NCBI RefSeq assembly: GCF_017654505.1
Contig: NC_054534.1
Span: 16,296,693-16,360,692 of the forward strand
DNA length: 64,000 nucleotides
DNA from: Polyodon spathula
Taxonomy: Eukaryota; Chordata; Actinopteri; Acipenseriformes; Polyodontidae
Direction: 5' to 3'
Part shown: in pieces, positions 47,933 to 56,931 of the stretch
How the letters are laid out: the number at the start of each line of letters is the position of its first letter
Numbering within the stretch: the stretch's first letter is position 1
Position numbers and translations under genes: made by a program
The notes under the pieces: model-generated
Database searches by the model: none
Told to the model about the DNA's origin: nothing
What the model saw: only the letters and a program-made list of their open reading frames with translations

Positions 47933-48859
47933 GTATCTAGGAATCTCAAGTAAGATGGAGATGCGTACTTTGAACTGCCTCCTGGCTCCAACGCTAAGTC
48001 TATAGCAATGGCACAAAAGGAGCTACAGGAACCGTTTCTTCAGTCATGCTGCCTGCCACTTTATTAGAACCAGTCTACCCGACTGGATTTGCCATCACCC
48101 TGGTGAGAGGCATGTTCTCCTGCAACAGTGTAAACTATTAAATGCTGTAGTTTACTTAAACATTGTTGCAGAAAAAAAGTCCATCCAACAGTACCGCGCT
48201 TGCACCCTGATGTCGGTGGCTACTTTCAAGACAATAATGTAACCATCTACCATACTACCTGTGTGCAAATAGTTTGAGGAGCATGACAGAGACTTCGACA
48301 TCTTCCCTGGCCACCACAATCCCTAGATCTGGGGATATTAAGTACAGATCCTAATAAAATGCCCAAACAGTGTACATACATTAACCCTGTAATTCTAACA
48401 CAGTGCCAAGACATACACTGGCAAAATAAGAATAACAGAATCTATCCAAACGGTATGGGAGCAGTGACAAACATAGCTGTAACTGTAGTAACTGTCATAA
48501 ATGCAAAACTAAACCACCACGCATTCATCAACAATATCTGCTTGTGTTTCTTTCATGTGCTATTTTTGCATGTTTGTAAATTTACATATGTAAATTGTTC
48601 CTTCCTTGTGGTAATGTTTAAAGGCTCTGGACACGAAGTTCTGAAACATTTATCTGAAAAGCTAACAAAAGGTGGAAATATATATATATAGCCTGAGTGA
48701 TAAACCTAAGCTTAAAAACTCACAAAGGAAAAGGAAGTGATGTGTAGTCTAGTGCCTGTAATTGTATTAAAATACAGTACTGTTAGCCTTTGAATTATGA
48801 AATGTAAGTAACTGCATAAACAATCCCATCCCTGTACACTATCTGATTTGGCATATACT

Positions 48860-48864
<5 letters not shown>

Positions 48865-48940
<76 letters not shown>
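48865..48940. repeat. (TA)n microsatellite
   Basis: About 38 TA units, in the GNG10 intron. Confidence 0.98.
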
Positions 48941-48943
<3 letters not shown>

Positions 48944-49423
48944 AACAACACAATCCATATTAAAAAATGCAGCTTTTTACAGCCTTTTAAGTTTGCTATA
49001 ATACAACAGGTGAAGAAACCTCTTTGGCTATGGACAGGAATAGATATTTTATGGAGGCAAGTGTGACAAAGAAACTCAGCCTCATAGTGTCCATTGTACT
49101 GCCTTAGACAGTTTATTAGGATGCGGAATTATCTTCTTCCAAATCATTGTTAAATTGTGCAACTATGGGCCTCCTGCTGAAGATTGTTTTCATGTTCGCA
49201 CATCTCAATGTGACTAAATCTTTGTGTATGTCTAGTACTGCTTGTTCTACTGTGATGAAACTGGCTCTGTGGCACATGTATCATAATCTCCTGGTATAGG
49301 AAGCTGTTTGTCTGTCTGTTCAATTGTCTTTCTCTGTCTTTTTAGTTTTGCATTTAAAAACTTGCACAAGCTATTTTTAGCACAAGACATAAAGTGCATC
49401 ATAATGTGGGGTTGTGGCAAAGT

Positions 49424-49640
49424 GCCCGGCCCTGTGTGTATTTTGTGTTATATGTTGTGTGTTAATGTTGGTGTATAGTCATTGGTACACGGGATATAAA
49501 CGGGTCTGTGTAACACAAGTGTTTAAAATGTATATTATTTTTAAATTGTATTTAGGCACGAGGATTGCACAGCACTTCATGTGCAAGTAAAACATAATAA
49601 TATGTGAAATTCCCCGTGCTCACTTTATTAATTCATGTGC
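49424..49640 (+). mobile_element. LTR fragment related to 47383-47932
   Basis: TGTGGCAAAGTGCCC, then CCTGTGTGTATTTTGTG, then GGATTGCACAGCACTTC follow the same order as the minus strand of the LTR at 47383-47932. The 3' part is not present or is diverged. Confidence 0.7.
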
Positions 49641-50552
49641 AGTTGTACTATGACTCCAATTGAATGATTGCTGTCTGTATGACTGTAGGTCTCTCTTACA
49701 TATTTACAAATGTCTAGAGAACACCACATTTTAATGAAACTTTAAAAAAGCCATTCTTTAGCACAAGTTATTAAGTGGTGTATATGTTCCAGCAAAAAAC
49801 AATGCAATAATATTTCTTGCCACAAGATGCCAAATATTGTTTTTATGGTCATTTGTTTTGTTAAAGTTATTGTTATACTGCATTTGGTATGAAAGCAGTC
49901 TATTCTTGTATTTAATTTCATTCTTACAGTTAATCACAGTAGCCTAATAAAAGGATGGACTTTTACTATTATATTATTTATATTAGCAGATAAAATTTTA
50001 ATTTATGGATTGAAAACCTTTCAAATTTATTTATTTACAATTACACTGTAGCTGTGTGGGTGTGTTTCTCCCCCCCATTTGTTCACAGTAAAATCCAATA
50101 AATCATATTAGATTAGCTGTATGTAATGAAATATACAGGACAATAACACAACTACTGCTTTTTCTACATGGAATACCAGATGTATTAATCTAGTATACAA
50201 TATTTACTGACATGTGGCCTGGTTTGGTTTAACCCCTCTAATTATTTCGGAGTCTGAGTCTGTTTTTATTAATCTGATACAACGCAATGTTTACTGAACT
50301 GTTCTAGAATGGTGTTGGCTTCTTTAAAGCTCTGCAAACAGGGCCCACCGGAGCACACTTACAACATATTTACTCCAGTCTTGAAATACCAAAGGAACAA
50401 AAAAATGACGACAAAATGAAGGTTTACAAAATGAGAAACCAACAACATGGCAGATCTTTAATTGCGCATTACCCTCAGTTCCAGTTTTACAAAACGGACA
50501 AATGCTTTATTTCATACATACTGTATTGTACAATAAAGCTGGTATACAGTAT
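49641..50552. other. GNG10 intron, AT-rich
   Basis: No feature recognised. Confidence 0.45.
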
Positions 50553-50984
50553 TGTAGCGATCCATGTCTACATGTGTCCTGTGTCTATATGTGGTTACAC
50601 ACTGTATGTTCCTTCCCGTTCTGTATTTCACACTGCTGTTTGTTTAATTCTAGCTGTGCATGGTGTCACCACTGTGATTGGCTGTTGTTTGTCTATGCCC
50701 ATTGGTCCTAGTGTGTGGCTGTGGACCAATGGGATGTTTAAGCTGTGGTACCCTCTTAGACTAAAGGATATAAAAGGCACTGCGCCACCATTTTATGTGT
50801 TGTTGTTTTGGTTGCCTAGTTCCTGTATTTTGTTGTAATTGAATCATGTGTTGCTGTGATAGGTCTCTGGTCTGGGTGCTGAGAAAGCACCCAGTGTTGC
50901 TGCAACAGAGCTGTTGAATCTGGTTTGGGTGCTCGAGAGAGTGTCCAGCAGTAAAAAAAGAAATAAAGGATTTGAAACGCTACA
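50553..50984 (+). repeat. 5' LTR with promoter elements
   Basis: Starts TGTAGCGATCC and ends AACGCTACA. It contains two CCAAT-type boxes (GATTGGCTG near 50676 and GGACCAATGGG near 50722), a TATA box (TATAAAA at about 50769-50775) and AATAAA at about 50961. This is the expected order for an LTR promoter and polyadenylation region. Confidence 0.75.
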
Positions 50985-51044
50985 TTGAAGTGGGCTTAAG
51001 AACAAACCCACGAGCATCAAGCAGGAGCAGTTAGGAGACGGAAG

Positions 51045-51548
51045 ATGGACCAGTGGATCCACTACAACCCCAAACCAACCCAGACACAGTGGGATGGCGG
51101 ACTTGAAGACCCGCTCGGTGGCCTGGAGGATCAAGGCTGGTGCCTTCCCTGCGGGGAGTTCGGACACAAGGTGGCACGCTGCCCCTTCCAGGGGGAAGAG
51201 GAGGTACTGCCTGCCCAAAAGCGAAAGCGGAGGAGCGGCTGGTGCCGTATCCTGCATGAGTGCCAGAGAGGGAGAAGCTGCCGACATGAGTGCCGGAGAG
51301 AGAGGTGCTGCCACTGCGGGAATACGCCGCACCCCAACCAGCTACATGGGGGAAGGGTGAATGGGAACTGCAGACCCAACAGGCGCAAGCCAGGAGCGGA
51401 GCACCAGCAGAGACCGGGAGCAGCGACAGCTGCCAGTACAACCTCCGTCCCCCTGCAAATGTCAGCCCTTTCCTGTAAATGGCGCAAGCCAAGCGCAGGA
51501 TACCAGTGGAGAGTGGGAGCGGCAGCTGCCGCCAGCACCGCCGCCTAA
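51045..51548 (+). CDS. Gag-like zinc-knuckle open frame
   Basis: A 167-codon frame starting soon after the 5' LTR. Near residue 32 it contains WCLPCGEFGHKVARCPFQ, a C-x2-C-x4-H-x4-C zinc knuckle as in retroelement nucleocapsids, which binds the element's RNA. The rest is rich in Arg, Cys and Gly and shows no other domain. It overlaps the proline-rich frame by 188 nt. There is no capsid-like region, so it is a remnant or a minimal gag. Confidence 0.6.
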   Translation: MDQWIHYNPKPTQTQWDGGLEDPLGGLEDQGWCLPCGEFGHKVARCPFQGEEEVLPAQKRKRRSGWCRILHECQRGRSCRHECRRERCCHCGNTPHPNQLHGGRVNGNCRPNRRKPGAEHQQRPGAATAASTTSVPLQMSALSCKWRKPSAGYQWRVGAAAAASTAA

Positions 51549-52401
51549 CTGCCTACCGCAAGCACTGGAGGGCTACGTGCCACCGCCACTGATGTCAGCC
51601 TTGCCATTGCCAGCACCACCACTACAGCCTAACTACCCACCGCAAGCACCAGAGGATCCCGCGCCACCATCGCTGCTGATGTCAGCCTTGCCGCTGCCAG
51701 CACCACCACTACAGCCTGACTACCCACCGCAAGCACCAGAGGATCCCGCGCCACCATCGTCACTGATGTCAGCCTTGCCATTGCCAGCACCACCACTTCA
51801 GCCTGACTACCCACCGCAAGCACCAGAGGATCCCGCGCCACCATCGCCACTGATGTCAGCCTTGCCATTGCCAGCACCACCACTACAGCCTGACTACCCA
51901 CCGCAAGCACCAGAGGATCCCGCGCCACCATCGCCACTGATGTCAGCCTTGCCGCTGCCAGCACCACCACTACAGCCTGACTACCCACCGCAAGCACCAG
52001 AGGATCCCGCGCCACCATCGCTGCTGATGTCAGCCTTGCCGCTGCCAGCACCACCACTACAGCCTGACTACCCACCGCAAGCACCAGAGGATCCCGCACC
52101 ACCATCGCCACTGATGTCAGCCTTGCCGCTGCCAGCACCACCACTACAGCCTGACTACCCACCGCAAGCACCAGAGGATCCCGCGCCACCATCGCTGCTG
52201 ATGTCAGCCTTGCCGCTGCCAGCACCACCACTACAGCCTGACTACCCACCCCCATGGCCTGACTGCCCACCGCAATTGCCGGAGGACACCGCGCCACTGT
52301 ACTGTAATTCCTGTTTCTGCCTGTGGTTAGGCGCTATGTGTTTGTTCCTTCCTGCTCTGTATTTCCCGCCACTGTTTGTTTACCTCTGTCTGTGTCTGTA
52401 A
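51361..52401 (+). CDS. Proline-rich repeat open frame (346 codons)
   Basis: Starts with ATG at 51361 in the +1 frame relative to the zinc-knuckle frame. After a Gln/Ser/Pro-rich lead, residues about 77-297 are 7.6 copies of a 29-residue unit containing MSALPLPAPPLQPDYPPQAP and then EDPAPPS. The final 35 residues come from the 3' LTR. There are no known domains. The repeat unit is a multiple of three, so all copies stay in frame. Whether it is translated is unknown; the minus strand over the repeat is open as well, which is expected of such a composition. Confidence 0.45.
   Translation: MGTADPTGASQERSTSRDREQRQLPVQPPSPCKCQPFPVNGASQAQDTSGEWERQLPPAPPPNCLPQALEGYVPPPLMSALPLPAPPLQPNYPPQAPEDPAPPSLLMSALPLPAPPLQPDYPPQAPEDPAPPSSLMSALPLPAPPLQPDYPPQAPEDPAPPSPLMSALPLPAPPLQPDYPPQAPEDPAPPSPLMSALPLPAPPLQPDYPPQAPEDPAPPSLLMSALPLPAPPLQPDYPPQAPEDPAPPSPLMSALPLPAPPLQPDYPPQAPEDPAPPSLLMSALPLPAPPLQPDYPPPWPDCPPQLPEDTAPLYCNSCFCLWLGAMCLFLPALYFPPLFVYLCLCL
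51589..52250. repeat. 87-bp minisatellite, 7.6 copies
   Basis: Unit starts at 51589, 51676, 51763, 51850, 51937, 52024, 52111 and 52198 (partial), each beginning CTGATGTCAGCC. Copies differ by a few substitutions, mostly at CCATTG/CCGCTG and at the codons before the ATG. Confidence 0.97.
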
Positions 52402-52650
52402 TTCTAGCTGTCCATGGTGCTTTTTGTACCTTCCCCGTAATTCTTGTTGTTGTTCTGATTGGCTGGTTCCTGTATTTTGTTGCTGACAGAGCTGTGGTCT
52501 CTGGTCTGGATGCTGAGACAGCGTCCAGTATTGCTGCAACTGAGCTGTCGACTGGGTTGGGTGCTCAAGAGTGTCCAGCAGTAAGGAAAGAAATAAAGAA
52601 AGGATTTGGAAAAGGGACCAGCGTCTCTCTGTTTTCTGAGAAACGCTAAT
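52303..52650 (+). repeat. 3' LTR, internally deleted
   Basis: Starts TGTAATTCCTG and ends near AACGCTAA. Compared with the 5' LTR it lacks the segment between GATTGGCTG and TTCCTGTATTTTG, about 130 bp that include the second CCAAT box and the TATA box. AAATAAAG is retained at about 52589. Confidence 0.7.
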
Positions 52651-53446
52651 GTATGTTACGATAAAGGAACCCATATATTAAAAGTGCCATGTATTTTCAT
52701 TTTACCAGAGCATAAATTGCCATGGGCAATGCAAATAGGGTACTAGTTTACCATATTGCTATACATGTTGTTTCTGAAAAGCCTGTGTGATTATGACTAA
52801 ATGCAGAGGTTTTATTAGTTTTATCATAAAAATTTTCTTTGAGCTTTAGCTTCCTATAGTTTAATGCCGGGTGTTTATTGATATGTTTAGGGTCACTGGG
52901 CAATGAATGGTGTTGCTGATTATAGTATTTATTTCTGACTAAATAGTAAACTGGACGTTACTTGCAGGAAACACTAAAACTTATTATTTTCTATTTATTT
53001 TAGCATTAGCTGCATACAAGAGTGTCTTCATGCACTTTTCAGTCTTGGCTAGGTTTACGGGGCAGTTTTTTCACGTTTTAATATAAAAATGTAAGCGTCA
53101 GATTGACAGATTATAAAAACATAATTCAATTGAATTTAATTGCGTTTGCTAATAGCAGTTTAGTTGTTTCACAAAAATTAATAATTTGATTCATACCGGA
53201 AAATGCATTTCCTGGCAATGTTCCCTACTCATTTGGATTCCTTTTAAAACGCTGCTTTCTCCTCGTCATATTACATTTGACGAGGAAAACAGCACCATTA
53301 AAAAAGACTTTATTTTGATACATAGAATATTATTCACTGTTAGTTTTTAAATACCAATGAATAAATAATTATCTAACGTCGACATAACTGCCTAATCTAC
53401 TGTAGAAACTTTGTATTTTATTTTTTTTATTTCATGATTCACCTAC
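52651..53446. other. GNG10 intron 1, proximal part
   Basis: AT-rich. A small inverted repeat (TCCTCGTCA / TGACGAGGA, about 53259-53287) is present. Nothing else recognised. Confidence 0.45.
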
Positions 53447-53527
53447 CTTGATCCTCTCGACACTTGCTTCCAATTTTAACTGTTCCACCAATCTTCGCAT
53501 TGTAGTCAGGTTGGAATTTGAAGACAT
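53447..53527 (-). CDS. GNG10: GNG10 exon 1 (N-terminal 27 codons)
   Basis: Minus strand from ATG at 53527. Encodes [20 protein letters not shown], then ASVERIK, with a donor AAG|GTAGGT in phase 0 to exon 2. The [18 protein letters not shown] core is the coiled-coil helix that pairs with the G-beta N-terminus. The first nine residues are not conserved against the mammalian form I remember, while the remainder is nearly identical. The start is fixed by matching the family's 68-residue length. Confidence 0.96.
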
Positions 53528-54289
53528 TTTTGTTTACCTTTTCCTTGCGGTATAAATTATCTGTAGACTGTATTCTACAATCCCTCTTTCGCTCTCAATA
53601 ATAAATACAGTTTGCCACTACAGGAACTGAGATCAGAGAACCCACCCAGATTTCCTGAAAGGGAAACTACAATACAAAAAGGCTCAGGAGGGAGGGCTTC
53701 CAAAGCAAATTAGACCACTGGTGGATATCGTTTAAAGTACACCATCTGCAGACATAGAGTATCCTAAATTACTATTTTCCAGTATTTTTTTTTTTTCGTT
53801 GAGAACTAATTGCATTGCATTACTGTGCTCCTAATTGTGCATAAAAAGACGTTTCAGTTTCTATGAGACTGTTCTTTTTCAATTTTGTTTTAAATCTGAT
53901 ACAGCTTAGTTTGTACGCCTTGAATATAAATGAGAAGTGCCCTAGAATAAGAGTATCCTTTTCCCTCAATTGTCTCGCTGTGTCTGAATTGTTTTGCTAC
54001 TTACTGCCTTGTTATACAGTATTAACAAGAACCGAGACAGATGCATTTCACCTATGCCACTAAGAAAAATCGAACTGTATTTTCTTTTCTTTAACTATGT
54101 ACACCGTTATTATGTAATGCAAATTGTATCACGAATATTTGCTATTGGCATCACCAAAATATGGTTTAAGAAATCTCGAGACTCACTAAAGCAACAATCG
54201 TTGTCCATTGAAAGTAGTGCAGAATTATATTAAGCGGTTGCAGATGTAGATTTAGTGTTTTTGTTTTTCGATTTTTATTAATTGTATTT
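53528..54289. other. Upstream region of GNG10
   Basis: Would hold the 5' untranslated region and promoter of GNG10 on the minus strand. There is no strong CpG island by eye. No specific promoter element can be fixed. Confidence 0.4.
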
Positions 54290-54735
54290 TTCGGTTCTTA
54301 TTTTTAGCCATTTTCGAGTTTTATGTAAATCGTTGTGTTTTTTTCGGGGCTTTCGTTTTTGATATACTGTATGAAATTAGTGTTTTTGGTTACTTTCCAA
54401 AATGCTTGAGCGTTTTTTTTTTTTTTTCTGTCAATATGTAGTACTAACTCGACAGTACTTGCACACTTACGTTGCCTTCCTTCTTTTGCTGTCTTCCACA
54501 ACGAAATCCCTATGGTCACGGGCACATTCTTCTGGGGTTTTTATGTGGAGGCATTTTTTTAAAAATCGCTACAATTCTGTTTTAAATCCTCTGTCTCTTT
54601 ACTGTAATACAGCTTTAAATTTCGCAAACACGCCTCCATCCTGATTGTTATCTCGTTTAAGTCTCGCAAGAGGAGTCTCCAATAGAAATGCAGGAATGTG
54701 CTGTCACTCAGTAGTTGACGCGGGTTTAAAGTATT
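54290..54735. repeat. Interspersed repeat of unknown family, copy 2
   Basis: Collinear with 33440-33890. The copies differ by scattered substitutions and small indels. Confidence 0.85.
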
Positions 54736-54789
54736 GTAGCGTTGCGGGTAGAATAAAGCAGACCTCACAGGTAGGACGATTCAACAAGT

Positions 54790-54865
54790 ATTTATTATTA
54801 TTATTATTATTATTAGTAGTAGTAGTAGTATTATTATCATTTATTTATTTATTTATTTATTTTTT
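54790..54865. repeat. (TTA)n, (AGT)n and (TTTA)n compound microsatellite
   Basis: TTA repeats, then AGT repeats, then TTTA repeats in succession. Confidence 0.95.
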
Positions 54866-55098
54866 AACACGGTAACAAATACGGACCACTGTCTGCCGTG
54901 AACCACGTCAAGTATTCAAATAAAGTAAGTAAATTAATACGTGCGGATAAAATCATATGCACGCCTATTTATGTCTTTCTAACCCTCCTCCCCCCTCCCC
55001 GATAAGGGACTAGGACACAACAAGGCTTCTCACAAGAAAAGTACCGATTAACTTTTGATGGCGCATCTGAATATCGCCAGTTTTTGTCTGTAACAATG

Positions 55099-55099
<1 letters not shown>

Positions 55100-55161
<62 letters not shown>
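55100..55161. repeat. (TA)n microsatellite
   Basis: About 30 TA units, directly next to the tail end of the SINE at 55166-55430. The tract may have grown from the SINE's simple-repeat tail. Confidence 0.97.
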
Positions 55162-55165
<4 letters not shown>

Positions 55166-55430
55166 GGTCATTGTCATTTTGCAAACACTTCTATCCAAAG
55201 CAACTTACTGAGACTAGGGGGTGAACTATGCATCACAACTGCTGGTGCAGAGCCACATACAATAGGACCTCAGTTTTACTTCTCATCCGAAGAACAGAGC
55301 ACAAGGAGTTCAAGTGACTTGCTCAGGGTAACACACAGAGTGAGTCAGTGGCTGAGCTGGGATTGGACCAGTAACCTCCTGGTAACAAGCCCTTTTCTTT
55401 ACCCACTCGACTACCAAGCCTCCTAAGTAT
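55166..55430 (-). repeat. tRNA-derived SINE (V-type)
   Basis: Same family and orientation as 46455-46735: GTGAACTATGCATCACAACT, CACAAGGAGTTCAAGTGACT and GAGCTGGGATTGGACC are shared with minor changes. The tRNA-like head is at the right end on the minus strand. Confidence 0.78.
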
Positions 55431-56054
55431 GTCTTAGAAAAAAATAATTGTAACCATGTTTTAATGGTAAAACATGGATAGATGGTAGATATTAAACACA
55501 TGACAGCAAAAATGAAATCAAGTTTTGTGTTTATATTGCACAAGTCAAAATCATGTTCACCATGTTCATATATTTGGAGTCTTTTAAAGTGTTTTATAAC
55601 AAAGGGAGCTCTGTGTGTATTTAGTTTATTTCTGTCTGTAAAATGAAGGGTAAATGCCAGGAAAGGTCTCATTTTATTATATTTAACTACAGTAGTATTT
55701 AGATCTGCCACTGATTTGCATCAGTCAAATTGGCCCTTCCATTCCAACCATGTCCAAGTTATTACATTGAATCAACCTTTGACCAAGTACTTGCCCTGCT
55801 CGACGAAGATTACTCCAAAAGTGCAATTGTGACTCAAGGGAGCTCAAACTGCAGACAGTCACAAGCAGGACACTGAAGACACTAAGTAACATGAGTGAGC
55901 AATAGATATATGAATGAGGAATTGTATTGCAAAGGCCTGATATTACAGAAGAGTGACTGGCAAAGATGCCTTTGCACGAATTTTAGGGGTGAGGAACTGT
56001 TGCTGGGTTTTATAGGAAGGGGAGGCTAGAAAACATCACCCAAGACTTTCTAAA
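55431..56054. other. Spacer, no gene recognised
   Basis: No motif in either strand. Confidence 0.4.
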
Positions 56055-56215
56055 GCAGTGGTGCACAACTTGGTCCTGGAGGGCCGGTGTCCCTGCAGGT
56101 TTTTATTCCAATTGCACCCTAAAGTACTTTATTAGAGCTTGTTAGAAGCTTAATTGGTCCAATGAACTAATTTATTGTATGGTTAGAACAAAAACCAGGA
56201 GGGACATTTGCAAGC
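56055..56215. mobile_element. Probable hAT-type MITE end
   Basis: CAGTGGTGCACAACTTGGTC followed by CTGGAGGGCCGGTGTCC, then CTGCAGGTTTTTATTCCA, is a widespread vertebrate hAT-type (Charlie-like) terminus. The other terminus is not seen, so this copy is truncated. Confidence 0.6.
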
Positions 56216-56809
56216 TCACGGTCGAACCAAAATGCTACCAGCAATAACTCTTCCACATGCTCATGTGATCGCCTCTTTCTGTTAAGCCTTTATGAAAAGT
56301 GATGATGAGAATGTGGCCATGCAGAGCCCTGGCAAACAGAAAAGGAACTGTACTGGAAAAAGAGTAGTGCAGATGCAAGGCTAGAAATAAAACCCATTGT
56401 ATACTGGTTTGATCCATTCCTGGTTTTACTATGTGTTCAACAAGATGAACTTGAGCTTGAACCTATACATTGTGACTAATCAAGCTCGTAATTAAACTAT
56501 GCAATAGGAGTCTTATTTCCATCCCTGTAGAGATACTGCAAGAGCAATTTTTACTGCATATGTGTAAATGTATATGATTTTGGTAGGTGGATTAATAGTT
56601 TTGCACTCTACCGGTACAACTTTTTTTAAAAAGGTGATTAGCTGATATTGGTATTATCTGCAATGTAGTAGAAGGCCTTTTTTTATTACCTCTTATTTGT
56701 ATTAGCAACATTATCATTGGGTCTCTGAACATTGGGTAAAAAATCTGGCATGCACATTTAAATGTTTAAATTGATGCCTTCTTGCACCCTATCACTTTCT
56801 GTTTTGTAG

Positions 56810-56931
56810 GTCAGCTCAATTCCCATGAGCCCTGTCTCATTCTGGTAGGCGACTTGAGTGAGGCTGACATAGCAAACGTAGAAGCAGCAGCTTCAGAAGT
56901 GTTTTAAAACTGTTGATAATGCTAGTAAGAG
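56810..56931 (+). pseudogene. Unidentified exon-like segment with a frameshift
   Basis: A strong acceptor (CACTTTCTGTTTTGTAG) and donor (AGAG|GTAAGA) enclose 122 nt. The first 33 codons read as a protein-like peptide (QLNSHEPCLILVGDLSEADI and then ANVEAAASEVF), then TAA. Skipping one base restores an open frame (TVDNASK) up to the donor. I do not recognise the protein. It lies between GNG10 and DNAJC25 on the other strand. It may be a stray exon of a decayed gene. Confidence 0.35.

Larger units (their letters stand above)
50553..52650 (+). mobile_element. Non-autonomous LTR retrotransposon with zinc knuckle and Pro-rich minisatellite
   Basis: A 5' LTR (50553-50984) and a related 3' LTR (about 52303-52650) flank a 1.3-kb interior. 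Shared LTR blocks in order: TTCCTTCC, GCTCTGTATTTC, AATTCTAGCTGT, GATTGGCTG, TTCCTGTATTTTGTTG, TCTCTGGTCTGG, GTGTCCAGCAGTAA and AAATAAAG. The interior encodes only a gag-like zinc knuckle and a repeated proline-rich tract. No protease, RT or integrase is present, so it would need proteins from a partner element. It sits in the GNG10 intron on the opposite strand to the gene. Confidence 0.8.

Noticed and set aside
51629..52297. 222-codon minus-strand open frame over the minisatellite
   Set aside because: A shadow of an 87-bp repeat whose length is a multiple of three. It contains no domain and mirrors the plus-strand repeat.
46455..55430. Functional tRNA genes at the SINE heads
   Set aside because: The A and B boxes are degenerate and the cloverleaf cannot be completed. 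They are tRNA-derived SINE heads.
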